From NCBI GenBank assembly GCA_963556495.2, contig OY747709.1, positions 17,998,900 to 18,062,899 of the forward strand: a stretch of DNA of 64,000 bases. Direction: 5' to 3'. The notes under the pieces were generated by a model. It was not told the origin of the DNA, did not search any database, and saw only the letters and a list, made by a program, of their open reading frames with translations. How positions within the stretch are numbered: the stretch's first letter is position 1; every line of letters starts with the position of its first letter. This DNA is from Valencia hispanica (taxonomy: Eukaryota; Chordata; Actinopteri; Cyprinodontiformes; Valenciidae). Below, piece after piece: positions 1-10,609 of the stretch. The position numbers and the translations under genes were made by a program.

Positions 1-299
1 TTTTCATTAAATTTAGAAACCAACAATCTAATTTGGGGTCTAATTATCTGAATCTAGCTTCAAGTCTACAGAACCACTCACACAGATTCCACCAAGTCAT
101 TATTTATTACAGGAAGACAAAGCCATTTCTTAAAATGGAAAAAAAAACAGGAGAACATTCCATTAAAGTAGGTAGGTAGATGTATGCAGATATTTATGAG
201 TCAGGAAATGCCTCAAAGATATCCTGTTTTTTACATTTGCTCACATCTACAAGTAAGCAATATTACATAACATTATATTTTACCTAAATGGAACTTTGA
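1..299. other. AT-rich intergenic DNA, nothing recognised
   Basis: No open frame of useful length and no recognisable repeat. It leads directly into the SINE-type tail at 300. Confidence 0.5.
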
Positions 300-447
300 T
301 ATGCCCTGTGATGAACTGGCGACCTGTCTATGATGCACTACTCCTCTCCCAAATGACCGCTAAAGATAGGCAAAATCTCCACTGCGACCCTGCAACGAAA
401 AGCAGGTTAAGATAATGGATAGATGGATCCATGGATGGATGGATGGA
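300..447 (+). repeat. Tail fragment of a GATG-ending SINE
   Basis: A degraded copy of the fish repeat tail that reads 'CCCTGTGATGAACTGGCGAC' and ends in GGATGGATGG. The same tail, with the full tRNA-like head, is seen at 45574-45937, and a short piece recurs at 44911-44972. The GATG terminal repeat is also the 3' end of the Rex3-like LINEs in this window. No head (A or B box) is visible here, so this copy is 5'-truncated. Confidence 0.6.
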
Positions 448-3252
448 ATTCTGATATACAAGGTTGAATGAGGGCTCAAGTTTATCTTGTCACCTCACAC
501 AATGAGCAGAATGCAGAAAAGAGTGGCATCCTGGTGTCAACAAGTCCCCATAACAACATTTTTCATTAAAGGCTTTTCTAGACATCTTTATGTGCACAAA
601 CTGCTTTTGTGCCATTGCTTTTGGAAGGCCCTGTTCATACAAAAACACACAATACCCTAAAATGTAAAGAGGTGTTCTTTGTTTTTAGCATGACTGTGTA
701 ACACCAGAATTTATTACAAACTAGACTGATCTCGCTATTGATGAATAGATTAAATAACCCTAACTTCTTTGTTCTGTTGCACCATTAATTACATTTGATG
801 GCACAACTCGACAATGTCATCCCTATATCAAACAAGAAGAAAAATTGTTTTTAAAATAGTTTGTCATTTTCCTGTTGAAATGTAATTTTAAAATAAAAGG
901 ATGGCTGTGTGCTCCCAGTGTCTGCATATAACACCTGAAGAACAGCATATCAAAATGTCAATTCATTGTATTATCATATCTCAATGTATTTTCAACAGAA
1001 GGCCTAACCTCACTTTAATTTGTTCCAATATTTTACTTCACTTTCGTTTCCCTTGTTACTAACACCCATTTAAATAGAGTTCACTCTGTCAATTAGTATG
1101 CCCTCTGCCAGTAATAGGAGAATTATGCTAATATTCATTTATCAAGGAAATGTTCATTTTTCTGGAGATCAGAGGTTAGATTTCAGCAAAGTAAAGCACC
1201 TTAAGTATGAGGGAGATTTAAGGGCTTCTTAATATTCAGAGCAGAAGGATAGACTAGGAACTGAAAATAGGAATGGTCAGTAAAATCAGAAAGGTTAACA
1301 TGTAAAGGGGCAATAATGAGTGGAAATTCACCCTTTAATTTATTTGCCAATTGTCTGTAAATGCTGTGTTACAACAGCAATAGCAGTAAGCTACAGTGGT
1401 TTAATCGATTTGCTCTTCTCTTACATTCAAAGTATAACCAGTTGCTTTTTATTGTACCTTCAGAAAGAAAATTAAATTGTCATGTAGAAGAAATGTACAC
1501 CCTGTGAAAGGTAGTGTGTCTTTATCATATATTTTGACATACAGATATTTCTAATAAGTTCTAAAACAATGTTGAAAAAAAGAAATAATACAAATAACAA
1601 CATTTTGTTAAATGTAATAAGAAATTTGTAGTAAGAAATACATTTAGACACCCTAACATTTATTCCTACTTAAAATGCTTAAATTGGACAGAAAAGTGGG
1701 CTGGAGAACACAAAACCACAACATTAGCAATATCTCAGGTCTTGAAAAACCTCTGTCTTTAGACTGGGCTTAGCTTGTTCTTTGCTTCAATAGAAATTAT
1801 AATCATCTGTATCGCATACCATATCTGTCATTAGATTCCCTCCAGACTTACACTCTACACACTAAAAAAACTCAAACATAATCAGAAGTCAAGGTAATGG
1901 GGTAAAAGTAAGGGAAAAACTTCAGCAAGTGTTGTATCTTCCTAAGAGAACAGAACGAATGTCCACACGGCAGGAATACAGTTTAGCTGGTTTTTTTTAC
2001 TAGACCATAAACAGCATGGCAGGATAACAACATGACAACATGACCTTCGCTTCCTGGTTACCCTTCTTCTGCATGCAGCCTTAACCTCTGCTAATCTACA
2101 TCCGCCCTCTGCTGGACTCTCTGGTACTACAGCTTCAAACAGGGTAAACTACATGTAACTGCTACTGTTACTTGGAGAGGAATAAACAATAACTTTCCCA
2201 CTATACTACAGCAAGGTTATGTTATCAGTCTATGGTTTATTAGGGACATAACATTTTAATGATCTTGTCAAAGAAATGTCCCTCTAGCTATAGTACGATG
2301 CCCAAGAAAACCATCAGAGCTTGTCCGGAAAGTATGGTTTTTAAATTAAATCTTTGTCAAGTAAGTTGTTCAAAAATAATACTCTTAAATTTAATGTTAA
2401 CCACTGGGCAGGAATGTATCTCCTAAAAAGTGTGCCTCGATGGCAACATATAAAAAAGAGGATGGGGCCTCGGAACTTGGATCCATTCCACATAAAAGCA
2501 ATCCACCGCAAAAAGCAAACTAACAAACAGTTAAAGCTGCAAACAGCCTCAAACAGCCCTCGCACCTAAGCACCACTGGCCTGTGTCACGACCGTGGGAC
2601 TCACACACCACTAACTCAACACCACCTCAACGCTTCCACTTAGCCTGCTGATCAAATCTGCATAGTGTTCAATAGGCACAAAATGGCAGTTTCTGACCAA
2701 AATGGGCGACTTCCAGTGGGGCATGGACCCTGGCTTCAACAGACTTTTTATAGGTATTCATAAACTACAAATATGTACTGAATTTTACAATCCTAAATTA
2801 AAGAATTGCATATGGCTGATTTTTTTAATGCTTCTAGGAGGCACTAGAAAATATTTGCATACATGTCTTTTAGGGGATGGACTAATATCCATGTTGTTGA
2901 ATTTGGTGCACATCAGATGATGTATGTGGAGGAGTAGAGCCAAAAAATATTTTGACACAGTTGTTGGTTTTTTCTTGAGTTTGTAAAAGGTATATTTAAG
3001 TGCAGTATATGATGAGATCTATGCTTCTCGATGTAAAACTGTGCAGCCAAAGAGTATTAAAACTTTTTTAATGAATTAACTGGGTATAAACGTGGAACTA
3101 TTAAAGAGAAAATTGTTTTGGCTAAACTACATAGAAGTTTGAATTTATTTTTAATTTTCCCTAATCTGTATGAATCCAAAACTGTTCAAATATAACAATA
3201 AAGCTACTATAATACTTAAATAAATGTCTGCTACCAAGTAACAGAGTCACCA
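448..3252. other. AT-rich non-coding DNA
   Basis: Only short frames without recognisable protein similarity. Around 1030-1160 is an AT-rich stretch with an octamer-like ATGCTAAT, which could be regulatory but cannot be tested here. No transposon ends were identified. Confidence 0.45.
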
Positions 3253-3756
3253 GGGGTCTCATTTATAAAGCTTGCTTACGCACAAAACGGGGTGTGAAAA
3301 CTACGTAAGCAACTTTCTACGCTAAGTTTAGGATTTATAGAAAATAACGTGGCAGAAAAATGTGCGCAACTTTAAACCCACTAAGGTTCTTGCTTACGCA
3401 CTTTTTGGACACAGAGGACACTGACAGTGCAGCAGGAGAGATGGCAAAAATGAAAATTAAAGCCACAATTTCAAACTTGTAGAGCTTTGCGCACACAGAC
3501 ACACAACCAGCAGTCACCCCCCCCCCCCCCCCCCATCCCATCTCTGAACTGAGAATAAAAATGAGAATCTGAATGAAAATATGTTGCACATAAGAATTAT
3601 ATCACAGTATGTTCATATGTATTTATCTATTCAGATTATATAGAAATTGCACTTGTTGGTGAATTAATTGTGTGAAGTAGGCTACGACTACTGCAGCATC
3701 CCCTACATAATGCTGCACAATGGATGCTGGTGCCCATTGTAAATCACGCCACTGGA

Positions 3757-3866
3757 AACATCTGGATGAGGGACCAAATCCTTAAAGCAGTCTTATTAGA
3801 TCTATGTTCTGATCTGGACCCGGTGTTAGATATACCGACCCGCTGGAACCGTGCACCCCGTCCCCC
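3757..3866 (+). pseudogene. Relic of Harbinger nuclease exon 1
   Basis: The + frame reads AVLLDLCSDLDPVLD followed by PTRWNRA. It aligns with AVLLDLCAELGPVLE and PSRWNRA in exon 1 of the HARBI1-like nuclease at 8937-9301. Only this block of about 35 residues survives; no catalytic residues are present. Reverse-oriented element C keeps the same block at about 11735-11810. This supports derivation of the composite family from a coding Harbinger element. Confidence 0.75.
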
Positions 3867-3879
3867 GCTCTTCTTTTTG

Positions 3880-4272
3880 TGTCAGCAACGCTGCTGCATC
3901 AACGCTGCCTCACTTGCAGCTCTTCCGTTTGTTTGTGACTCCAAATCAATATTTTGCAAGGATTATACTTTTTAAATTTAGACTTAAAACAAACCTTTTC
4001 TGTCAGGCTTTAAATATCTAGGTTTATGTGATTTATTAATAAATTCCAGTCTTACTGTTGCTACAAGAAGTAATCATATAGGCCTAATTGAAACTTTAGT
4101 GTTCTTATCTTTTTTATTGCTTGTGCTGCTTTTATTATTACATTTTTAAATCTTTTTACTCTCTTCTTGTTACACATTTTCTTTTTGCAACTGTATTTTT
4201 GTCTTTTAATGTGAAGCATTTGGCTGCATTCGGCTGAGTAAAGCGCTGATTGAGTGATTGATTGAAATAAAA
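3880..4272 (+). repeat. LINE 3' end embedded in Harbinger element A
   Basis: Contains a degraded ORF2 C-terminus (in element D: FKSRLKTHLF), a 3' UTR with 'GAAGCATTTGGCTGC' and a (TTGA)n-like end 'TGATTGAGTGATTGATTGA'. This is the ending of an L2/Rex1-type non-LTR retrotransposon. The same piece lies in elements B, C and D, so it spread as cargo of the DNA transposon and not by separate retrotransposition. Confidence 0.7.
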
Positions 4273-4789
4273 CTGTTTACCATGCCTCTACCAGCCTGCA
4301 GCTGACTGTGGAATTACTTTCTCCGCCTCTCGGTTGCCATGGTTACCCGTGAAACGCCCCATATTGGCTGGCATAAGTCGATCCAGAATATTCACCAGAC
4401 ACTTTGCATGGACCGTTTATGGGAGAAAGTGGGTGTGTAGGAGGCGGGGGATATGATCCAAAAACACCTGCGCACATTTCTAGGGAGAGTGGGATTTATA
4501 AAGCGGAAAGTGCGTGCAGCTGTGCGTACTCCAAGTTTGATCGATCGGAAACTTACTAGGCGTAAGGAAAAAAAGTTGCTGAGCTTAAGTATGGTTTTAG
4601 TAATGATTCTACACAAAGTTTTATAAATGAGACCCCAGATGCTTTTCATAGCCATCAACAAGCTTCTGGCATAATTCTGGCAGGACATTCGACCACTTTT
4701 CTTATTACATAAATATCTTCAACATTTTAGTAATTTATATTGCATTATCTGACCATTTCTGTGTTTTTTTTAATTACCATCCCTCCTAA

Positions 4790-6118
4790 ACTATCTAGCC
4801 ACAGTGAAACCACTGTACAAAAGCGTTTTCTAGGGGACAGTTCAACTGAAACCTTTCAACAAATTTACTCTCACCCCACATCCCCTCTTCTCCCAACTTG
4901 AAATCAGTAAGCAAGTTGGTAGATAACTTCCTCACCAAAATTTCAAACATAATTGATTCCATTGCTGAAATTAAAGTGAAAATAGTCTTGGGTAGAAACA
5001 AGTGTCAGTGGAATAGCGATCCACTGGTATGTAGTTATAAAAGGGAGTGTCGACTAGCTAAGAGAAAATGGTGTAAAACTCGACTCCAGGTTCACTGTGA
5101 GATCTACGAAAATCACTTAACTTTAAAAGATGCAAGGGAATCGTTCTTTTTGGAAATCATCAATGGAAACATTAATAATGCGCTTATTTTATTTGCAACA
5201 GTGGAAAGACAAACTAATCCTCCCGTGACAGTATCATCTGAACTAAACTCCACCAGATCTGCAATGAATTTGCCAGCTTTTTTACTGAGAAGATTCTAAC
5301 AATTAGACGGTCAATCTGTATTTCCACAACAAACTCATTACCAGTGTCATCCCCAATTAACACCAATTTGGAGAAAATGTCTGAATTCCATAAATGTAAC
5401 CATTAATGGACTCAGACATGAACCTCCAGGGTCACATAAAGGCAATAACAAGGTCAGCCTTCTATCACCTGAAGAATATTTCTAAGATTAAAGGACTAAT
5501 GTTGCAACAGGACCTTGAAAAACTAATCCATGCATTTATCTTTAGTCAAATTGATTACTGCAATGTTGTACTCACAGGTCTGCCTAAAAAGTCAGTCAGA
5601 CACCTGCAGCTGACCCAGAACGCTGCTGCTCGTGTTCCTCACTAGAACCAGGAAAGTAGAGCACATCACCCCAGTTCTAAAGTCCTTACACTGGCTCCCT
5701 GTTGCTCAATGAATATACTTCAAAATACTTTTATTACTCTATAAATCATTGAATGTCTTAGCACCAAAGTATGTTGAAGCTTGCTGTCACTATACCAACC
5801 CCCCAGACCACTCAGGTCATCTAATTGCAGTCCTTCAGCATCCCTAGAGTTAGAATCAAACATGAAGAAGCAGCTTTCAGCTTCTATGCTCCCCTGATCT
5901 GGGACAAACTTCCAGATCACTGCAAAGCTGCTGAAACACTGACCTGTGTTAAATCAAGGCTAAAAACCCATCTGTTTAGAGCTGCCTTTGAGTAATGTTT
6001 TAATGCGTCATATCTTTTGTGTCTGTTTTATGCTTTATTGCTGTTTTCATGTAAAGCACTTAGAATTGCTTTGTTGAAAGTGTGCAATACAAATAAAATT
6101 GCCTTGTTTTGCCTTAAA
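4790..6118 (+). mobile_element. Broken L2/Rex1-type LINE (ORF2 fragments and 3' end)
   Basis: Frame 4898-5299 encodes the linker between endonuclease and reverse transcriptase typical of fish L2/Rex1 LINEs (IVDSIAEIKVK-like block, then KRECRLAKRKW and VHCEIYENH, then ESFFLEIINGNINNA). Frame 5406-5645 encodes the post-RT region (LIHAFIFSQIDYCNVV, then LQLTQNAAAR). Between them the whole RT catalytic core is missing. From 5640 the C-terminal part (HITPVLKSLHWLPV) continues with stops and frameshifts to about 6000. The 3' end is AATAAAATTGCC followed by a decayed TTGCC repeat. The copy is dead. A related C-terminal piece lies at 39582-40072, and 3' tails at 18388 and 20318. Confidence 0.8.
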
Positions 6119-7157
6119 GGTGTTAAGAGCTCCTCTAACTTTGTTTCCTGGCACTAACATTTAACATCATTTTGGTAAAGATTAAAAGATATTAAAAAAC
6201 CCAGTTGTGTCCAAGTTTCACCCTTTCACCCTCACTTTCACCGTCGCTTTCTTTGCGTCTTTTAATGTCTAGCATGCTGCTGCATCAATGCTATATCACT
6301 CACAGCTCTTCCTTTTATTGGTGACCCCTTCAGATAATATTTTGCACGGACAATACTTTTTAAAAGTAGACTTAAAACGCACCTTTTCTGTCTGGCTTTA
6401 GATATCTAGGAGTGACTGAAACTTATCAGTCCTGCTGTAATTTAGTTTTAATTTGTTTTAATTTGCTTTTATTCCAATCTTATTGTTGCTACAAGAAGTG
6501 ATAATATTCAAACTTTATATTTATTGTTCTTATTTGTTTTATTGCTTGTCATGCTGCTTTTAGTTTTTAATTTGAATCTTTTTACTTGTCTTGTTACACA
6601 TTTTCTTATTGCTAACTATTTTAATCTTTTAATTTGAAGCACTTTGGTCGCCTTTGGCTGAGTAAACCTCTATATAGATAAATGTTGATTGATTTAAATA
6701 AAACTGCTTTCCGTGCCTCCACGTTGCGCTTTCTCCGCCTCTCGGTTGCCATGGTTACCCGTGAACTATCAGCATGCTTAGGTCGATGCAGAATATTCAC
6801 TCTGCATTTCACATTGACCATTTATGGCAGAAAGTGGGTGTGTAGAGGACAGGATATGATCCAAAAACACCTGAGCACATTTCTAGGGAGAGTAAGATTT
6901 ATAAAGCAGAAATTGCGTGCAGCTGTACATACTCCAAGTTTGACAGATCAGGGGTCTCATTTGTAAAACATTGCGTAGAATCCCTACTAAAAGTACGACC
7001 AAAACAAAAGTATGCGTACGCCAAAAAGATTTCTGATTTATAAAACCATGCCTACGCACAGGTGTAAGCAATTTCCCCTTTATAAATCACAGTCTTCTTG
7101 GAAGTTTGCGCACATGAATTTAGCTCATATCCCGCCCTGAACACGCCCAAATCCGGC

Positions 7158-7164
7158 TATAAAA
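7158..7164 (+). promoter_or_regulatory. TATA box of the Myb-like gene
   Basis: TATAAAA preceded by GGC lies about 30 bases before the ATG at 7194, implying a very short 5' leader. It sits inside the Harbinger element, which fits a compact self-contained promoter. Position and sequence only; not tested. Confidence 0.55.
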
Positions 7165-7193
7165 GGTCAATGCAAAGCAGGACATGAATATTG

Positions 7194-7995
7194 ATGCATA
7201 TGAAGAAGAGGGGAAATTTGGCAACAACAAAAAAAACCAAGAGAAACTTTATGGAGATGGAGATTGACGTGCTAGTGAGTGAAGTGGAGGCTAGAAGAGA
7301 CATTTTATTTGGTGGACACAGTAGTGGTGTCACAAATAAAAGGAAGAACTGCGAGTGGCAGCATGTGGCATCTGCAGTGCAGACTGTCAGTGCAACTGAC
7401 AGGACGGTACCCGAAATTTTAAAAAAGTGGTCGGACCTCAAATTCGAGGCAAAAAAAAAACTTGCCTCCCACCACCAGAGTGGGTCTGCTACTGGAGGGG
7501 ATACGTGTACACCCGAGCTGACACCACTGGACAGGAAGATGGCAAGTATCATGGGAACATCAAGCGTGTACGGTATTGTGTCAAAGAAGGAGGGCGACAC
7601 CGACCTGGCAGAAATGACAGATGAACCCGGTAAAGCACCTTTTGGATATATTTTATTACGTGGCTACGTTAACAAATTTGAGCATATTTTAAGGAGATAG
7701 ACTAATATGCCGTGTCTTTTCAGCTCTTCCACAGTCGGTAGGTGGTGAGGATGAGGAGGCTGAGGAAGATGAGGTTGCCCAGCATCCGGCTGCCCCCAGC
7801 ACCAGTGCTGCCGGTGCCCGTGGTGCATCCAGCCGTGGTCGGGTTCTGACTGAAGCTGTGATGCAGACAAAGAGAGACACCATCAGCGCCATGAATTCTG
7901 TGACAAACGGGTTAAAGGAAATAAAGAGTGTGCTGTGTGACATAGTGACAGCCATTGGTACCTTAAATGATACAATAAAAATTTTTAATAAATGA
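7194..7995 (+). CDS. Myb/SANT-like DNA-binding protein of a Harbinger transposon
   Basis: Two exons inferred from the sequence: 7194-7629 and 7724-7995, with a GT donor at 7630 and CAG acceptor ending 7723. The joined frame is 235 codons plus TGA, with no internal stop. Residues about 17-90 form a Myb/SANT-like trihelix (aromatic-rich CEWQHVASAVQTV, then KKWSDLKFEAKKK). The second exon gives an acidic stretch (EDEEAEEDE), a Ser/Ala/Gly-rich linker and a helical C-terminus. In Harbinger systems this protein binds transposon ends, interacts with the nuclease and aids its nuclear entry (family knowledge). It converges with the nuclease gene. AATAAA overlaps the stop (7987-7992). Start chosen as the first ATG after the TATA box; an ATG six bases downstream is also possible. 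Unlike the nuclease it is intact. Confidence 0.8.
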
Positions 7996-8007
7996 ACCTT
8001 GTAGTTG

Positions 8008-9301
8008 TTATCTCAAACGCCGCATTACATCCTGGCGGATCCTTGCTCCCTGGGTGAAGGCTTCCTGTCGAGGAGGAGGCGGCTGTGGGTCGGGGTTCTC
8101 ATGCTGGGGAGGGGGTAGGCCAGGAGGGAGGGGAATTACAATTCTCAGTGCCATGTTATGAAGAATTCCACATTCCCTCATGATCTTGCAGACCTTTGTT
8201 GGGTGGTATAATAGTCTGCCACCCGAGGCATCCAATGACTGCCACCTACAGTTTAACAGGCCTATGGCACGCTACACGACTGAGCGCGCACGCGTGTGAC
8301 AGGACTTGTAGCGCATTTCCTCTGCTGTCTGTGGGTCTGGGAACGGGGTCAGAAGCCAGCTCCTGAGAGGGTAGCCCCTATCACCTGCAATTGATAACAC
8401 GTTTAATTCAGGCGTCAACAACCAGCAATTCTAATGACGGTGAGGACTTACCGAGCAGCCAGCCATCACGCACAGCGCCTGCCTGCAGTCTGTTCCCTAC
8501 ACTGCTGTGTGTCAAGATAAAGGAGTCGTGTGTTGACCCAGGCCATCGTGCCACTATATTAGTGATCATGATGTGTGAATCGCATATGATTTGCACATTA
8601 ATACTGTTTACATGTTTCCGATTGACGAAAACAAATTCATCCTCGAACGGGGCCCTTATAGCAATATGGATGCAGTCAATTGCGCCGATTATGTTTGGGA
8701 AACCAGACATTGCTGCAAATTGCATCTTAATTTCAGCCTGCTCCCCCACAGTATATGGAAACGTGATGTATCGCCTGCTCATTTTAATGATCCCATCCAA
8801 GACTACAGGCATTATTGCGCTCAGGGACGGCTGTGATATCCCAGACCTAGTAAATAAATATAACATATTTGAAGGCATTATTTCCAAAAAGGGACTTTTG
8901 GCAGAATAGTAAGAATCATGTCACTCAGACACATACCTGTCGGCTAATTCCCGCTGGTAACAACCAGTTGCAAGAAACCCCATAGTGGTGAGCACCTGCA
9001 GCTGGACCGGAATGGCACGGTTCCACCTGGACGGTCTCTCTAGAACCGGGCCCAATTCAGCACAGAGATCCAAGAGCACAGCTCTAGGGAATCTGAATCT
9101 GCTTATTAGCCAGTCATCATCATGGGCAAGGAGGTCTGCATGATCCCTGAACACGCGTTCTCTCCTAATCCTTCCATTTGCAAAATCTTCTAGCAACCCC
9201 AGTGCATCCATCTCAAATATTACGCTTGAAAGTACTTGGGGTATTTCTATTGGCAGCAATAAGACTGATTGCTTCCTTCCTTGGCACAATGAACGTGCCA
9301 A
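8008..9301 (-). pseudogene. HARBI1-like DDE nuclease (Harbinger transposase), one in-frame stop
   Basis: Three exons on the minus strand: 9301-8937, 8846-8452 and 8384-8008. The GT/AG boundaries restore the family motifs ELADR+SGISQ and WLLG+DRGYPLRSWLL. Exon 1 carries the N-terminal helical region (FPRAVLLDLCAEL). Exon 2 has the first Asp in GAIDCIHI and the second in GSTHDSF. Exon 3 has GDRGYPLRSWLLTPF, then RARSVV, a TAG stop (8272-8274), then RAIGLLNCRW and the C-terminal CGILHNMALR. In relatives the codon at the stop is normally Glu in the R-x-x-E-R block, generally taken as the third acidic residue; GAG to TAG explains it. Otherwise the frame is open to the end. The protein would cut transposon DNA in the nucleus. 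Convergent with the Myb-like partner gene. Confidence 0.85.
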
Positions 9302-9864
9302 TCAATGATATATGGTACAGATGATTGAATTTATTACTTGGCATACAGTCCCGGCCCTTTTATCTGAGTTTAAGGTTTTGAGATAAATTTTATGAATTTA
9401 TTTTAATATTGAAAAATGTTTTTAGAAGAGCTATAGCTCACTGCAAAGCTACAATATAGATATCATTACTGGTTTGGATGTTTATAATAACATGAATCCA
9501 TAATTAATGTTTGGTGTGAGGTGAAATGATATGTGTGAGAGGAGTAATATGCAGTCTGGCTGCAGTTCACCACCTCACCAACTGCGTCGTCGATTCCCCC
9601 CGTCTCCAAAATGTCCGTACGCACGGGTCAGAGTTGGCGTACAGGTGTGCACATTTTCCCGTCAAGTCTATTTTTTATAAATCACAACTTTTGCTTTGAA
9701 AGTGGCGTACGCCAGTTTCAGGCCCCGTTTTGTGCGTACGCAACGTTTATAAATGAGACCCCTGAAACTTAGTAGTCATGAGTAATTTTTTTTACATTTT
9801 TTTGGGGTGAGCTAAAGTATGGTTTTAGTAAGAATTCTACACTGACTTTTATAAATGAGACACC

Positions 9865-10609
9865 AGGCTTGTTTTGGTAAAAAAAACCTGGATCTATTCA
9901 GTAACATGCATGTGGTCATAATGCTATGGCTCATCAGTTTAAGTTTAAGGGTGCGTCTGTCTCTGTGAGAAAGGCTTTTAGTGAAGAACAGACGGCACAT
10001 CGGAGTCTGTCCCGGCCTTATGGCTCTCTGTGACACGTCATTAGTCTGCCTAATTAGATAATAATGACTCTACTTTCCATTACAGGCTGGTGTAGTACAC
10101 ATGGCACAGACATCTCCAGGCCACCTAATTCATGCCAAGACATCTCAGTTTGACTGACAAAGTAATTCAGAGACTGCTTGTGCTCTCACATCACTTTCCT
10201 TTTATGTTATTGTAATTACTCACAAAATAAGCCAACTTTTTTCTCTTCTTTAATCTTTTTTTGCATCCTGAGCTGTTGTCAGGATCAAGCTGAAAAGCTG
10301 TTTTGACAGGAAAAGAGCAACACAGCTAATTAACGACAACCCTGGACAGTACAGATATACATGTTCTACTGTATAGCCTGTGTTCAAAGCAAAACATGAT
10401 AACAGAATACATTGTTTCCTAGATAGCTCATGCAGTGGAGTTCAAATGAGCCCCCCCACAGATTTCTTCTGTTTTTGCTTATGTCACAAGCAAATGTTCC
10501 AGATCAAAAAGGTTTTAATATCCAAACAAGATAATCTAAGTAAATACAAAAATTCAAATAAATATAAATTAATTAAAGTTGGATTGAAACTAATTTAAAG
10601 GAAAAAAAG
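9865..10609. other. Non-coding DNA with a TAATTA-rich patch
   Basis: No gene seen. The stretch 10030-10230 is low in repeats and holds several homeodomain-type cores (CATTAG, CTAATTAGAT, TAATTACT), a composition common in vertebrate enhancers. This is only a suggestion from base content. Confidence 0.35.

Larger units (their letters stand above)
3253..4636 (+). mobile_element. Composite non-autonomous PIF/Harbinger element A
   Basis: Bounded by inverted ends GGGGTCTCATTTATAAA (3253) and its complement ending at 4636. If the outer G/C pair belongs to the target, CAG flanks both sides as a 3-bp duplication. The element has no complete gene. It holds a relic of a Harbinger nuclease exon at about 3757-3866 and a LINE 3' end at about 3880-4272, with an 18-base C run at 3517-3534. 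Elements B, C and D share the same internal order, so this is a propagated composite family. The two-gene Harbinger at 6951-9762 has closely related ends and is the type of element that could have moved it. Confidence 0.85.
6951..9762. mobile_element. Two-gene PIF/Harbinger transposon (autonomous type)
   Basis: A 2.8-kb element with inverted ends GGGGTCTCATTTGTAAA (6951) and TTTATAAATGAGACCCC (ending 9762). It carries the standard Harbinger pair: a Myb/SANT-like gene on + (7194-7995) and a HARBI1-like nuclease on - (9301-8008), whose stops face each other 12 bases apart. The flanks read TCA on the left and TGA on the right, so a clean 3-bp target duplication is not seen. It is inserted within element B. 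The nuclease has an in-frame stop, so the copy is probably not autonomous now. Confidence 0.88.
6235..9864 (+). mobile_element. Composite Harbinger element B, split by a nested Harbinger
   Basis: Bases about 6235-6950 match the right two thirds of element A (LINE 3' end, then CTCGGTTGCCATGGTTACCC). The match resumes at 9763 with GAAACTTAGTAG and ends at 9864 with a mutated terminus GAGACACC. The left inverted end is missing. The two-gene Harbinger 6951-9762 interrupts it; element A supplies the uninterrupted sequence around 4530-4560. Confidence 0.75.

Noticed and set aside
7191..7193. Start of the Myb-like protein at TTG 7191
   Set aside because: ATG at 7194 follows immediately and is the normal eukaryotic start.
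6948..9765. TCA/TGA as a true 3-bp target duplication of the two-gene Harbinger
   Set aside because: The two flanks are inverted, not direct, copies, and comparison with element A does not show a duplicated triplet.
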